A DNA stretch of 64,000 nt from Bacillota bacterium (GCA_012799605.1 JAAZKX010000032.1:1-64000), one strand, 5' to 3'; positions 17,561-29,228 are shown, counted from the stretch's first letter. Translations and numbers: made by a program. Notes: generated by a model not told the origin, from the letters alone.

Positions 17561-17983
17561 ATGAACGCTAATCAGACTGACCTGGTCAATTTAGTCAACA
17601 CCTTGCTTGATACAATTCACCAACAACAGTTGCAGACCGACCAAAACAATCAAACTACTATGAGTCAAGCTTCTACGGCCCAGTCAGATCGACAGCGGCT
17701 TGATCGGATTATGAACAGCTTAGTTCAAATGAAAACCGAGCTAACGGCGGGTGACCTGGCTGCAGCGACTGTGCAGTCTCATCAGGATCAACTAGAGCAA
17801 ATTGAGGATCAGTTACGCCAGCAAATCAGGGAAACTGACAACCAAATTACCCAAGGGTTACAGCAAGCTGTAACCGCTTTGGCTCAAGTTCAAGGATCCA
17901 TGCTGGACGGGCAAACGTATACTACCATTGAACAGATGATTTCCGATCTTAAAGCGGCCACCGGCCAATTTCTCCAGCCCTAA
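17561..17983 (+). CDS. Hypothetical Gln-rich coiled-coil protein
   Basis: A 140-residue protein I do not recognise. About one residue in five is glutamine; there is no cysteine, tryptophan, signal peptide or membrane segment. Residues about 45-110 have heptad-like spacing (DQLEQIEDQLRQQIRETDN) suggesting one or more long helices. The ATG has AAGGAG eight bases upstream and a terminator follows (18015-18048), so it appears to be a genuine single-gene transcript. It is flanked by minus-strand genes on both sides. Function unknown. Confidence 0.72.
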   Translation: MNANQTDLVNLVNTLLDTIHQQQLQTDQNNQTTMSQASTAQSDRQRLDRIMNSLVQMKTELTAGDLAAATVQSHQDQLEQIEDQLRQQIRETDNQITQGLQQAVTALAQVQGSMLDGQTYTTIEQMISDLKAATGQFLQP

Positions 17984-18014
17984 CCTGCTACTACAAATCC
18001 ATTTCGCCTACAAG

Positions 18015-18048
18015 CAGCCGGATGTTTAGCCCGGCTGATCTTTTTTTT
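18015..18048 (+). terminator. Rho-independent terminator after the 17561 gene
   Basis: CAGCCGG (18015-18021) and CCGGCTG (18031-18037) form a 7-bp stem followed three bases later by eight T residues (18041-18048). It overlaps the 3' end of the convergent minus-strand gene, whose stop codon lies in the loop. Confidence 0.75.
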
Positions 18049-18304
18049 GCTGGCAAATCGGTTTTTTAAAGTTAAGGCCCAAGGAACTCCCTGCTTGACC
18101 CAGAATTGCCCTCAGCTGTCGGACGTCCTCTTCACTTACTTCGGCCAATTCGGCCGCATCCCTATCATTTAACCCTAGTGAAAAAGCTTCTAATAAGGGG
18201 CCTAGACTGGTTCCTAGTTTTTGTTCCAAAACGGAACAATTAACTTTGCCCGCCAAATCCACAACCGAAAGCTGGCTCTTGTTTTTTTGCCCCTTTTCTG
18301 TCAT
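18026..18304 (-). CDS. Small hypothetical protein downstream of DUF421 gene
   Basis: A 92-residue basic protein, not recognised. The central part (LEAFSLGLNDRDAAELAEVSEEDVRQLRAIL) looks like a small helical module with a helix-turn-helix-like pattern, so DNA binding is possible but only suggested. One cysteine lies at the N-terminal side and one near the Lys-rich C terminus (CQQKKDQPG). Its ATG shares one base with the stop of the DUF421 gene (TGATG), implying translational coupling. Its last codons form part of the opposing terminator's T run. Confidence 0.6.
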   Translation of the reverse strand: MTEKGQKNKSQLSVVDLAGKVNCSVLEQKLGTSLGPLLEAFSLGLNDRDAAELAEVSEEDVRQLRAILGQAGSSLGLNFKKPICQQKKDQPG

Positions 18305-19023
18305 CAGCTTTCACTCCTGTCTTGACGTTGAATTGAAGCTTTTCCGGTTTCATCCAAAGTCATTGCTTTAACCGATTCGAGGCGATAGATGCCTTGATCG
18401 GCTAGCTCCCGCACTAACTGGGGCAGGCCCAGACGGACGCGATCAAGGTTATCGTAAACTACTTCTCCATCCATAACCAATACAGTCGGGTGCACTCCTT
18501 CGTCTGTGCTAATGCCTACATCTTTGGGCCGCAAAGGCTGGCATTCCGGTTTTAAAATTACGCTTAGGATCCCATTAGGTTCCAGCACCGCCTCTTGAAC
18601 ATCCTGGATATTGTTAACGTTCTTCTCGCGCAGCATTACAGCCAGATCCGTCATTGAAATCCTTTCCTGTTTCATGTTTTTGACTACAACCTCGCCGTTT
18701 TCAATTAAAACAGAAGGTTTCCCTTGTAAAATATTTTCGATTCGCCGGCTGCGGAGGACTATTTTTGAAATTATCCAGCTGATAAGGGTAACCATCACTA
18801 TAGGAATCAAGCCATGAGTAAATGGTAACTTCTCATCTTCCATCGGAATTGCAACCGCCGCACCGAGGATTACAATCACCAGCAGGTCAAACGGTGACAA
18901 TTGCCCGATAGTACGCTTCCCTACCAGCCGAATAGCCACTAAAGACAATGCGTAAAGAACAATTGACCTGAGAACTAGCCACAAGTCCGACATATGAAGG
19001 TGCAAAAACTTAGTTATTTTCAC
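18304..19023 (-). CDS. DUF421 (YetF/YrbG family) membrane protein
   Basis: A 239-residue membrane protein. Three N-terminal transmembrane helices (about residues 14-35, 46-61 and 70-90) with the family motif RLVGKRTIGQLSPFDLLVIVILG are followed by a cytoplasmic domain with KPSVLIENGEVVVKNM and the MTDLAVMLREKNVNNIQDVQEAVLEPNGILSV block (about residues 115-160). DUF421 proteins are common in spore-formers; their biochemical role is not established. The gene overlaps the upstream hypothetical gene by 14 bases and the downstream one by 1, so all three form a tightly coupled unit. Confidence 0.88.
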   Translation of the reverse strand: MKITKFLHLHMSDLWLVLRSIVLYALSLVAIRLVGKRTIGQLSPFDLLVIVILGAAVAIPMEDEKLPFTHGLIPIVMVTLISWIISKIVLRSRRIENILQGKPSVLIENGEVVVKNMKQERISMTDLAVMLREKNVNNIQDVQEAVLEPNGILSVILKPECQPLRPKDVGISTDEGVHPTVLVMDGEVVYDNLDRVRLGLPQLVRELADQGIYRLESVKAMTLDETGKASIQRQDRSES

Positions 19024-19462
19024 TTGTCTTACCCCTCCTAGCGCTGATCATACGTTGGGCACAGGTCAGGCCTTCGGTCAAAACAGCTTGCCTTTTAAGG
19101 GCTGTTCCCAGCCAAACTGCCTGTAACAAATTTGCTACAGCTTGTTCCAGTACCCGTTCCCGGGCTTGAGCCCAGGCCCGCTCCTCTTGCCAGGACAAAG
19201 CCGAGGCTGAGGCTAACGTATCGGCCAGCACTTGTTCGCGGTCATCGCATTGCAGCAGTTCTGATAGAACTGTTTCCAGCTCACGCATATTAGCCGTGCT
19301 GTTTAATCCCTCTGCCAACCCGGGGATCGCTAAAGCGATTGTTTGTTCAATTCCGGTTAGTTGCTTGTTCAGTTGGTCGATAACATCGTTGAGCATTTGC
19401 TTTAGGTAAAGACGCTGCCCCCCGCTTACCCCGGCTACGGTAGCTGGATTACTTTTACTCAT
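19010..19462 (-). CDS. Hypothetical helical protein, first gene of DUF421 unit
   Basis: A 150-residue protein not assigned to a family. It is soluble and mostly helical by composition, with stretches such as LKQMLNDVIDQLNKQLTGIEQTI and ARERVLEQAVANLLQAVWLG; it lacks a signal peptide. The ATG (19460-19462) is eight bases after GGAGGAG, which forms the 3' arm of a terminator-like hairpin. Its end overlaps the DUF421 gene by 14 bases. Confidence 0.65.
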   Translation of the reverse strand: MSKSNPATVAGVSGGQRLYLKQMLNDVIDQLNKQLTGIEQTIALAIPGLAEGLNSTANMRELETVLSELLQCDDREQVLADTLASASALSWQEERAWAQARERVLEQAVANLLQAVWLGTALKRQAVLTEGLTCAQRMISARRGKTSENN

Positions 19463-19506
19463 AAAAAAATCTCCTCCGGCTTTAGAGTTTCCCCGACCGG
19501 AGGAGA
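19463..19506 (-). terminator. Terminator-like hairpin that contains a ribosome-binding site
   Basis: On the minus strand, TCTCCTCCGG (19506-19497) pairs perfectly with CCGGAGGAGA (19479-19470), giving a 10-bp stem followed by seven T residues (19463-19469) that run into the ATG of the next gene. It ends the pcrA-gatB transcript, and its 3' arm is the Shine-Dalgarno of the 19462 gene, so folding would both stop transcription and hide the site. Confidence 0.8.
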
Positions 19507-19522
19507 GCTATGCGTCAATAAG

Positions 19523-20968
19523 TTACAGTTTTTCCTTGAGCAGTTTGTTAACCAGTTGAGGATTGGCTTTACCGCGGGTAACCTTCATAACTTGCCCGAC
19601 TAGAAAAGCCAAGGCCTTGTCCTTACCCTGCCGATAGTCTTCAACTGCATTCGGGTTTTCAGCTACTACCTGGGTTACCAACGAGTCGAGCTCAGCAGCA
19701 TCAGAAATTTGAACCAAACCCCGCTCGTTTACGATTTGTTCAGGATCCCGGCCGTGATGAAAAGTTTCTTCGAAAACATCTTTAGCTATACGTCCGCTGA
19801 TAGTGCCTGTTTGCATCAGCTGCAATAGTTTGGCCACATGTTTTGGTTTTAACGGCGTGGCTTGAATTTCCTTGCCTTCCACATTCAATAACCGGAGTAC
19901 TTCGCTCATAATCCAATTGCTGACCGCTTTAGGATCCGGAAATAATTGCACACACTCATCGAAAAAGTCCGCTAATGGGCGCGATGAGGTTAAGACCTCG
20001 GCATCGTAGCCAGGTAGGTCATAGTCATCGATAAAGCGTCTTATTTTAGCGCTAGGCAGCTCGGGTAAGCTGGCCTTTATTTTTTTTATCCAGCCTGAAT
20101 CTATAACCACAGGAGGTAAATTAGGTTCCGGGAAATAGCGATAGTCATCAACTTCTTCTTTGGTTCGCATACCAACGGTCAAGCCCTGAGCCTCATCCCA
20201 ATGGCGGGTTTCTTGTCTAATCCTTTGTCCCGACAATAATGCCCGCCGTTGCCGTTTTTCCTCAAACGACAGGCCACGAAAAACAGCCCGAAACGAGTTC
20301 ATGTTTTTAATCTCTGTTTTTACGCCCAGCTCGGTGCTACCTCTGGGGCGAATCGATAAGTTAGCATCACAGCGCAGTGATCCTTCTTCCATTTTGCAAT
20401 CGGAAACACCAATATATTCCAAAATGGTTTTTAACTGGGTTAAATACTGCCGGGCTTCCTCCGGCGATCTGATATCAGGCTCGCTGACAATCTCGATTAA
20501 CGGTACACCAGCTCGGTTTAAATCTACTAGACTGGAGGAAGCTGCAACGATATCATCTCCGCTGTGGATCATTTTGCCGGCATCTTCTTCTAAATGTACC
20601 CTATTGATCCGGATCCGCCGGGTATGACCGTTAACATTTACGTCGATATAACCATTTCTGGCTACAGGGTGATCGGCTTGGGATATTTGATATGCGTTGG
20701 GCATATCCGGATAAAAATAGTTTTTGCGATCGAATCGGGAGGAAGGGGCGATTTGACAATTGAGTGCCAATCCAGCCAAAATTGCATATTCCAAGGCCTT
20801 CTTGTTTAATACCGGCAAACCGCCCGGTAGGCCCAAACAAACTGGACAGACTTGGGTATTGGGAGGGGCCCCAAATTTGGTACTGCAGCGGCAAAACGCT
20901 TTGCTCTCGGTGGATAACTCCACATGTACTTCTAAGCCGATGATTGTTTCTAATTCATTGTTATTCAC
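19523..20968 (-). CDS. gatB: Asp-tRNA(Asn)/Glu-tRNA(Gln) amidotransferase subunit B
   Basis: Binds misacylated tRNA and, with GatA and GatC, converts Glu-tRNA(Gln) or Asp-tRNA(Asn) to the amide form. The 481-residue protein has the N-terminal cradle domain ([11 protein letters not shown]), a four-cysteine zinc site (C26, C28, C41, C44), and the helical YqeY-like tail that contacts tRNA. The start is GTG at 20966-20968 with GGAGGT seven bases upstream; it overlaps the gatA end by eight bases. The order gatC-gatA-gatB follows ligA and pcrA, as in many Firmicutes. Confidence 0.96.
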   Translation of the reverse strand: MNNNELETIIGLEVHVELSTESKAFCRCSTKFGAPPNTQVCPVCLGLPGGLPVLNKKALEYAILAGLALNCQIAPSSRFDRKNYFYPDMPNAYQISQADHPVARNGYIDVNVNGHTRRIRINRVHLEEDAGKMIHSGDDIVAASSSLVDLNRAGVPLIEIVSEPDIRSPEEARQYLTQLKTILEYIGVSDCKMEEGSLRCDANLSIRPRGSTELGVKTEIKNMNSFRAVFRGLSFEEKRQRRALLSGQRIRQETRHWDEAQGLTVGMRTKEEVDDYRYFPEPNLPPVVIDSGWIKKIKASLPELPSAKIRRFIDDYDLPGYDAEVLTSSRPLADFFDECVQLFPDPKAVSNWIMSEVLRLLNVEGKEIQATPLKPKHVAKLLQLMQTGTISGRIAKDVFEETFHHGRDPEQIVNERGLVQISDAAELDSLVTQVVAENPNAVEDYRQGKDKALAFLVGQVMKVTRGKANPQLVNKLLKEKL

Positions 20969-22439
20969 CCACTACACCTCCTGAAGCTATAGCTGGGCGC
21001 CGCTGATGATAGTCAGTGGCCTGTTCAAACGAATAAGCAGCTTGCAGTAGGGTACCTTCGGCCCAAGGTTTCGCCATCAATTGCATACCCACCGGCAGGC
21101 CAGCGCTGAAACCGGCTGGTATTGAAATCGCGGGTAAACCAGCCAAATTGGCCGGGATGGTACAAACATCCATCAAATACATTTGCAGCGGATCGTCCAT
21201 TTTTTCCCCTAACTTAAACGGCACTGCCGGCGATGTCGGAGTGAGCAGCAGGTCATAGCGGGAAAACGCCTGCTCAAATTCTTCGATTATCAACGTCCGC
21301 ACCTGTTGAGCCCGTTGATAAAGATTTTTATAATTATCAGCAGTTAAAACATAAGTACCGATCATAATGCGCCGGCGCACTTCCGGCCCAAATCCTTGGC
21401 TACGGGTTTTCTTATATAAAGAATCTAGATCTGATGTAGGTACCCTAAAACCATAGCGCACCCCGTCGAAACGGCCCAAATTCGATGAAGCCTCCGCCGG
21501 AGCGATAACATAATATACTGCTGGTGCATACTTCATTTTGGGAAGTGAGGTTTCTTCCACAACTGCGCCCAGGTTTTCAAAAGTTTGGGCAGCCTGCAAA
21601 ATGGCTTCCCTGACTGCCGGCTGGATCCCCTCTTGCAGAAACTCACGCGGTAACCCGATTCGCAGCCCTTTAATTTCCCGTCCGATAAACTTACTATAGT
21701 CCGGAACTGGTGCAGATACGGATGTAGGATCAAACTCATCCCGGCCACAAATAACATTCAACACCGCAGCACAATCGGTTACATCTTTAGTAAAACAACC
21801 TATTTGATCTAAGGAAGAGGCAAAAGCGACCAGGCCAAACCGGGACACGCGTCCATAGCTGGGCTTGAAGCCAACTATCGAACAAAAGGCTGCCGGCTGC
21901 CGGATAGATCCGCCGGTATCGGAGCCTAAAGCAAAGACTGCCTGCCCGGCAGCTACTGCTGCCGCCGATCCACCGCTGGAGCCGCCGGGGACACGGCTGG
22001 TATCCCAAGGGTTGCGGGTAGGATAAAAAGCCGAGTTTTCAGTAGATGATCCCATGGCAAATTCGTCCATGTTGGTTTTGCCGGTAAGAATCGATCCTGC
22101 CTGACGCAGGCTTTTAACTACCGTAGCATCATACGGAGGTACATAATTGGCCAGCATTTTAGATGAACAGGTGGTCTTGATGCCTGCGGTGCAAATGTTA
22201 TCTTTGAGAGCCATAGGTATACCGGCCAAGGCACCTGGTTTTTCTCCCCGGGCTCGCGCATTATCAATTTCTTTGGCCGCAGCCAGAGCTTGAGGGCCAG
22301 TAGTTGTTACAAATGCGTGCAGTGCCGGTTCAGTGTTTTGCTGGCGGGTCAAGAATGCTTCGACCAGCTCTTGGGCAGAGAGCTCGCCTTGATCCAATAG
22401 GTTACGCAACCGGTGCCCGCTAAGATCCCACAATTTCAT
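20961..22439 (-). CDS. gatA: Glu-tRNA(Gln) amidotransferase subunit A
   Basis: Amidase subunit that releases ammonia from glutamine for GatB. 492 residues, full length. The Ser-cisSer-Lys triad of the amidase signature family is in place: K79 ([10 protein letters not shown]), S154 ([10 protein letters not shown]) and S178 (DTGGSIRQP). Further conserved segments are [12 protein letters not shown] and the C-terminal [10 protein letters not shown]. The gene lies 16 bases after gatC and overlaps gatB, so the three are co-translated. Confidence 0.96.
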   Translation of the reverse strand: MKLWDLSGHRLRNLLDQGELSAQELVEAFLTRQQNTEPALHAFVTTTGPQALAAAKEIDNARARGEKPGALAGIPMALKDNICTAGIKTTCSSKMLANYVPPYDATVVKSLRQAGSILTGKTNMDEFAMGSSTENSAFYPTRNPWDTSRVPGGSSGGSAAAVAAGQAVFALGSDTGGSIRQPAAFCSIVGFKPSYGRVSRFGLVAFASSLDQIGCFTKDVTDCAAVLNVICGRDEFDPTSVSAPVPDYSKFIGREIKGLRIGLPREFLQEGIQPAVREAILQAAQTFENLGAVVEETSLPKMKYAPAVYYVIAPAEASSNLGRFDGVRYGFRVPTSDLDSLYKKTRSQGFGPEVRRRIMIGTYVLTADNYKNLYQRAQQVRTLIIEEFEQAFSRYDLLLTPTSPAVPFKLGEKMDDPLQMYLMDVCTIPANLAGLPAISIPAGFSAGLPVGMQLMAKPWAEGTLLQAAYSFEQATDYHQRRPAIASGGVVGE

Positions 22440-22455
22440 TTATAACGCCCTCCTT

Positions 22456-22752
22456 CTATTTTTTCTCCATGATCCGGGGCACCTTGAAACAACCTTCTTT
22501 TACCTCCTGTGCTTGAGCCAAAGCCTGGTCCTGATTCAGCCAGTTAACCACTTCATCACTACGCCAGACATTCGTTTGGTCAAGCACCGAAACCGTCGGC
22601 GCTACTCCTTCAGTATCCACCTCATGTAGCTGCTGGGAAAAAGCTAAAATTTCGCCCAGCTGTCGAGTCAGTATATTTTCTTCATCAGGGCTTAATTCCA
22701 ATTGAGCCAGCTCAGCAATTTTACCCAGCTCACTTTTCGTTATTATTGCCAT
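22456..22752 (-). CDS. gatC: Glu-tRNA(Gln) amidotransferase subunit C
   Basis: Small 98-residue linker subunit that wraps around and stabilises GatA-GatB. The typical N terminus (ITKSELGKIAELAQLELSP) is followed by ILAFSQQLHEVDTEGVAPT, the conserved core, and a C-terminal segment ending FKVPRIMEKK. First gene of gatCAB, 24 bases after the ligA stop. Confidence 0.94.
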   Translation of the reverse strand: MAIITKSELGKIAELAQLELSPDEENILTRQLGEILAFSQQLHEVDTEGVAPTVSVLDQTNVWRSDEVVNWLNQDQALAQAQEVKEGCFKVPRIMEKK

Positions 22753-22776
22753 CTGGTCACGTCCTTTCGCGTTTTT

Positions 22777-24834
<2,058 letters not shown>

Positions 24835-24875
24835 TTAGGCCTTTGTATTAAATCAGAACGGGGTTACGATCCCAG

Positions 24876-27098
24876 CTACAGCTTTTTGATCGGAGCATAA
24901 CGCAAAGCTAATTTTTTCACTCCAGCTGCAGGGAAGGCTACAGTAATAATTCCGTCCCTGTCTGTACCTTGCATGGAAACTACCACACCCAAACCAAATT
25001 TAGGATGTTCCAACCGATCCCCAGCCTGCCAACTTATTCCTGCATTAGCATCAGGCTTAAACCGGGTCTTCGGGCCCGGGAAAGGAATCACTTTATTTTG
25101 ATCTATTACCGGGGCCGGTTCCACAGCGACATCTTTATTTTGCCCCGGACCGCTAATCTTGACTATATATTGAGCCGGTATTTGATCGATAAATTGAGAG
25201 CGGGGGTAAGATTGGCTACTGCCGAACAAATAACGGCTGTGGGCATAAGTCAAATAGAGCTTCTTTTGAGCCCGAGTTAAGCCCACATAGCAAAGGCGCC
25301 GCTCTTCCTCCAGTTCTTGTGCCGTGCCCAGCGAACGGCTATGAGGAAAAAGTCCTTCCTCTAACCCCACTAAAAAAACCACCGGGAATTCCAAACCTTT
25401 AGCACTATGCAACGTCATCAGCGTCACCGCTTCGGTTTTTGTATCATAAGAATCTTGGTCGGTATAAAGAGATACCGCTGCCAAAAATGAGGCTAAAGTT
25501 TTATCGGCGCTGGTTCGAACAAAGTCCGCCACCAGGCCTTGAAACTCATCCAAGTTTTCCAGCCGGCCTTCTGCTTGTGTCGCATCTTCTTGTTGCAAAT
25601 ACGACATGTAGCCGGTATCAGCCCAAACATGGTGAATAAACTCGGTTAACGGTAGCTCGGCCGCCAACTCATTTAGCCGCCACATGGTATGACCGAACTG
25701 GACCAGTCCTTGTGCCGTTTTTCGCTGCACGTTGGGGATATGTTCCGCCCGGGTGCAAGCAGTGATAAAATCTATGCTCTCATTCTTAGCAAAATCGATG
25801 ATACGATCCAGAGTTCGTGGTCCAACACCCCGCCGGGGTATGTTAACCACCCGTTCCAGACTCAACGCATCATACGGATTTTCCAGCAAGCGCAAAAAAG
25901 CCAGTGTATCTTTTATTTCCATCCGTTCATAAAACCGTATGCCCCCGATAAGCTGATACTTAATTCCACTGGAAAGAAGCGCTTCTTCCAGCAGTCTTGA
26001 TTGGGCATTAGTCCGGTACAAAACCGCACAATCCCGAAGGCTATACCCTTCACTTACAAGATGGGCCAATTCGCGTACAACAAACATAGCCTCAGTCGTA
26101 CCGCTTTCGGCCTCAAATAAATATAGCCGATCACCCTGGTCATTGCTAGTCCAAAGACGTTTTTGTTTTTGCTCCCGGTTAAATGCCAATAAATGATTGG
26201 CCGCGTTTAAAATCATTTGAGTGGAACGATAGTTTTGCTCCAGTTTAATTACACAAGCTGAGGGGAAATCCCGTTCAAATTCCAGTATATTTCGGATGCT
26301 GGCCCCGCGAAAACCATAGATGGATTGGCCATCGTCCCCAACCACAAACAAGTTTTTATGCTTTTGAGCCAGCAGCCGTATCAATAAATATTGCACTTTG
26401 TTGGTATCTTGGTATTCATCTACTAAAATATGTTTAAATTTTCCCTGCCATTTGCTGAGCGTGTCCGGATATTGGTTTAATATTTTTACCGTAAGCCGAA
26501 GCAGATCATCAAAATCAAGAGCATTGTTTTCTTGGAGCCACTGTTGGTACAGCCTGTAAACCTCTGACAGCTGGGCGAGGAAGTAACCATTGTAATCTTT
26601 CGAACCATGCCGCAACCAATAGCTTTCAACTTGGTCAGGATCGATTAATTCGTTTTTGGAGCGTGAAATTAAGGTCTGGAGGCCACGGGGATTATATACT
26701 TTTTCGTCTAAATTCAGTTCTTTTAAAGCGCGGCGTATCAACCGCAGCTGATCAGAAGAATCATAAATGACAAAATTCGGCTGGTATCCTATTTGACTAA
26801 TCTCAGTTCTAAGTATGCGCCCGCAAACAGCATGAAATGTCCCCAACCAAATTCCGTCGATAGCAGCAGTGCCGGCGATATTTTCTACCCGTTGCCGCAT
26901 TTCATCTGCCGCTTTGTTGGTGAAAGTTATGGCTAGTATATTGCGGGGATCAACGCCGAGTTTTAACAAATAAGCAATGCGGTGGGTTAAAACCTTAGTC
27001 TTACCGCTTCCGGCCCCGGCCAGAATCAAAAGAGGGCCCTGCCCGTGCTGCACAGCCTGCTGCTGTTGATGGTTCAAACCTGACAACAAATCCTGCAT
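24876..27098 (-). CDS. pcrA: ATP-dependent DNA helicase PcrA (UvrD/Rep family)
   Basis: Superfamily 1A 3'-5' helicase used in rolling-circle replication and repair, 740 residues. Walker A is at residues 27-34 (AGAGSGKT), the Walker B region is DEYQDTN, and QNYRST, TLHSAKGLEFPVVFL and VGLTRAQKKLYL are the later helicase motifs. The C-terminal tail (LEHPKFGLGVVVSMQG) is the Tudor-like domain typical of PcrA that contacts RNA polymerase. The gene is first in the pcrA-ligA-gatCAB cluster, with yerC just upstream; pcrB, often between them, is absent. Confidence 0.96.
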   Translation of the reverse strand: MQDLLSGLNHQQQQAVQHGQGPLLILAGAGSGKTKVLTHRIAYLLKLGVDPRNILAITFTNKAADEMRQRVENIAGTAAIDGIWLGTFHAVCGRILRTEISQIGYQPNFVIYDSSDQLRLIRRALKELNLDEKVYNPRGLQTLISRSKNELIDPDQVESYWLRHGSKDYNGYFLAQLSEVYRLYQQWLQENNALDFDDLLRLTVKILNQYPDTLSKWQGKFKHILVDEYQDTNKVQYLLIRLLAQKHKNLFVVGDDGQSIYGFRGASIRNILEFERDFPSACVIKLEQNYRSTQMILNAANHLLAFNREQKQKRLWTSNDQGDRLYLFEAESGTTEAMFVVRELAHLVSEGYSLRDCAVLYRTNAQSRLLEEALLSSGIKYQLIGGIRFYERMEIKDTLAFLRLLENPYDALSLERVVNIPRRGVGPRTLDRIIDFAKNESIDFITACTRAEHIPNVQRKTAQGLVQFGHTMWRLNELAAELPLTEFIHHVWADTGYMSYLQQEDATQAEGRLENLDEFQGLVADFVRTSADKTLASFLAAVSLYTDQDSYDTKTEAVTLMTLHSAKGLEFPVVFLVGLEEGLFPHSRSLGTAQELEEERRLCYVGLTRAQKKLYLTYAHSRYLFGSSQSYPRSQFIDQIPAQYIVKISGPGQNKDVAVEPAPVIDQNKVIPFPGPKTRFKPDANAGISWQAGDRLEHPKFGLGVVVSMQGTDRDGIITVAFPAAGVKKLALRYAPIKKL

Positions 27099-27184
27099 CC
27101 AACATCAACCACCTTGTCCGACCGCTGGTTAGCCCAGAGCCTAATGTTTCTTCGACATCTTAACGAACTTTTCCTGTTAACACA

Positions 27185-27202
27185 AACGCCCCCGCGGGCG
27201 TT
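27185..27202 (-). other. Hairpin between yerC and pcrA
   Basis: AACGCCC (27185-27191) and GGGCGTT (27196-27202) form a 7-bp stem with a 4-base loop. On the minus strand it is followed by a loose T-containing stretch (TTGTGTT), so it may be a weak terminator after yerC or an attenuator before pcrA. Confidence 0.4.
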
Positions 27203-27231
27203 CAGATACTTTATTCACTGTTTGAGTTCAA

Positions 27232-27540
27232 CTAGGAAGGGTTTTCTTGCTGCTCTAATCGATCCAAAACTATATTATAGCCATCGGCTCCATACTGAAG
27301 AAATTTTTTTACCCTGCTTATGGTAGCCGTGCTCATACCGGTGTGAGCTGCAACCGTATCATAAGTATGACCTGTTCTTAGCATCCGGGCTGCCTCCAGC
27401 CGTTGAGCCAAAGCCTGTATTTCCCCGATAGTACACACATCTTCCAAAAACCGGTAGCATTCTTCCCGGGTTTTAAGGACTAGGAAGGCCGAACAAAGTT
27501 GATCGGTAAACTGATCCCGCCATTTGGGTTTATAGGCCAT
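27232..27540 (-). CDS. yerC: YerC/YecD family TrpR-like regulator
   Basis: A 102-residue protein of the TrpR-related YerC/YecD family. The helix-turn-helix region is GHTYDTVAAHTGMSTATISRVKKFLQYGADGY, following an all-helical dimerisation part with EIQALAQRLEAARML. Members are presumed DNA-binding regulators; ligand and targets are not known. In Bacillus yerC is next to pcrA, matching this position, so the neighbourhood supports the name. Confidence 0.88.
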   Translation of the reverse strand: MAYKPKWRDQFTDQLCSAFLVLKTREECYRFLEDVCTIGEIQALAQRLEAARMLRTGHTYDTVAAHTGMSTATISRVKKFLQYGADGYNIVLDRLEQQENPS

Positions 27541-27611
27541 GCAGCATGCCTCCTTTTAAAATAAAAGCGTCTTGCAAAGCATTACTTCGCTAAAGGGCAG
27601 TTATTTCCTGC

Positions 27612-29138
27612 TCATAAGAATTTATCTCCGGAAGTTCGACTAAGACAGTTTTTAAACATCCCTGTGCTGTAACCTGCCAGCCCATAACAGATTAATCCCG
27701 TTCCCATAGCTAAAAACAGGGCAACCGCTGCCGGCCAACCCCGATTCTTACTCAAGCTAAAAGCCCACTGTACGGCAGGTATCATCAATAAGGATGCTGA
27801 CAGGGGACAAATAAACGCTATAGGGTTGACCGCTATGGGCACCTGTCGGCTCAAAAATATTAAGGTTAAAAACGCCGCGACTGTAAAGCCCAAACCAGTG
27901 CCTAAAGCAGCTCCGCGGATATTTAAAGCCGGCATAGCACAGACATAGTAATTTATCCCGGCGTTAACGATCCCGCCGATAAATAGCGCCGCTACAGCAC
28001 CTCGGCCTCGCCCGATGGCGTGGAGCAAAGCACTGTTAGTTTCCATCAAGCACAATCCCACCGTGCCAAAAGCTAACCACTGCAGCGGAATCGCAGCTTC
28101 CGCAGCCCCGAACAAAACCCAACAGATAGGTTCGGCCAAGGTAAACAGGCCTACTGCAGCTGGAATTGCCAATACGATGGTTATTTTTAATGCCTGAGAT
28201 ATCCGTCCTGATACCTGCAAATGATCCTGGCGGGCTAAGGCGGCAGCTATGTCAGGAACTAAAGCTGTGGTTAAAGCCCTGGTTGCTACGGTGGGAAGCC
28301 CGACTAAAGATAAGGCCATTCCTGCATGGTGACCGAATAAGGCGGTCGCTTCCCGGACTGGTATCCCGCCGACCTGCAACCGTAACGGCACGATGACGGC
28401 ATCCACCATCTGCATAACCGGCATAATAAAAGAGCCGAACATCACCGGCCATGCCAGGTCTTGCAACATTCGGGCTGCCTGTGACCATTTAGGCTTCGCG
28501 GAAGTCGTTTTGGTGGCTAGCTCCAGCTTCAGGTGGCTCCGCAAAAAAACAATAGCCGCCAAAGCCCCGCCTGCAGCGCCAGCAGTGGCCCCGGCAGTAG
28601 CATATTCTAAACTGTAAGGTAGCAACAGAAAAGCCAAAACCAGCATGATTACAACCCGAAACAGCTGTTCAAATGCTTGTGCCTTGGCTATAATAAAATG
28701 CTGCTGCCGTCCTTGAAAGTAAGCCCTTAAACTTCCCTCAGGGCAGACTAAAAAAACTGCCGGGGCTAAGGCTTTGAGCGGCAATTCTGAACGGGGATCC
28801 CCTAAAACCTTGGTAGCCAAGATCGGAGCCAGTCTATAAAAAATGATAGCCAACACCAATCCACGCAGCCAGAGCAACTGCTTGCCAACCCGAAACAGCT
28901 GTCGAGCAGCTTGTTTGTTTCCCAGGGCCAAATATTCTGCCATATATTTAGTTATTGCCATCGGCAATCCGCCGGTGGCCAGGATGGCAGCGATAACAAA
29001 TGCCGGATAGGACATTTGGTAGAGGCCAATCCCTTCTGCCCCCAATAGATAACTCAGCGGTACCCGGTAAAAGAGGCTGATAAGCTTGCTGAAAGAGCCG
29101 GCCAAAAAAAGCAGCCACACCGAACGAACAAAAGACAA
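27612..29138 (-). CDS. SpoVB/MurJ-type lipid flippase of the MOP superfamily
   Basis: A 508-residue polytopic membrane protein with about 14 hydrophobic segments. The opening SVWLLFLAGSFSKLISLFYRVPLSYLLGAEGIGLYQMSY and GGLPMAITKYMAEYLALG are close to the SpoVB/polysaccharide-export part of the MOP superfamily. It probably flips a lipid-linked sugar precursor for spore cortex or cell wall. The start is TTG (29136-29138) with GGAGG seven bases upstream. The sporulation lipoprotein just upstream supports a spore role; MurJ-like function in vegetative cells is an alternative. Confidence 0.82.
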   Translation of the reverse strand: MSFVRSVWLLFLAGSFSKLISLFYRVPLSYLLGAEGIGLYQMSYPAFVIAAILATGGLPMAITKYMAEYLALGNKQAARQLFRVGKQLLWLRGLVLAIIFYRLAPILATKVLGDPRSELPLKALAPAVFLVCPEGSLRAYFQGRQQHFIIAKAQAFEQLFRVVIMLVLAFLLLPYSLEYATAGATAGAAGGALAAIVFLRSHLKLELATKTTSAKPKWSQAARMLQDLAWPVMFGSFIMPVMQMVDAVIVPLRLQVGGIPVREATALFGHHAGMALSLVGLPTVATRALTTALVPDIAAALARQDHLQVSGRISQALKITIVLAIPAAVGLFTLAEPICWVLFGAAEAAIPLQWLAFGTVGLCLMETNSALLHAIGRGRGAVAALFIGGIVNAGINYYVCAMPALNIRGAALGTGLGFTVAAFLTLIFLSRQVPIAVNPIAFICPLSASLLMIPAVQWAFSLSKNRGWPAAVALFLAMGTGLICYGLAGYSTGMFKNCLSRTSGDKFL

Positions 29139-29195
29139 GGAGCTCCCTCCTTTTCTTCCAATGCTTACGCGGAGGGAAGACTCCTTATGTGTATT

Positions 29196-29214
29196 CCCGA
29201 AGAAAAACCTCGGG
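29196..29214 (-). other. Hairpin between lipoprotein and flippase genes
   Basis: CCCGAAG (29196-29202) and CCTCGGG (29208-29214) pair over seven positions with one G-T wobble and a 5-base loop. No T run follows on the minus strand, so it is not a standard terminator. Confidence 0.3.
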
Positions 29215-29228
29215 CTTGGTCCTGTGTT

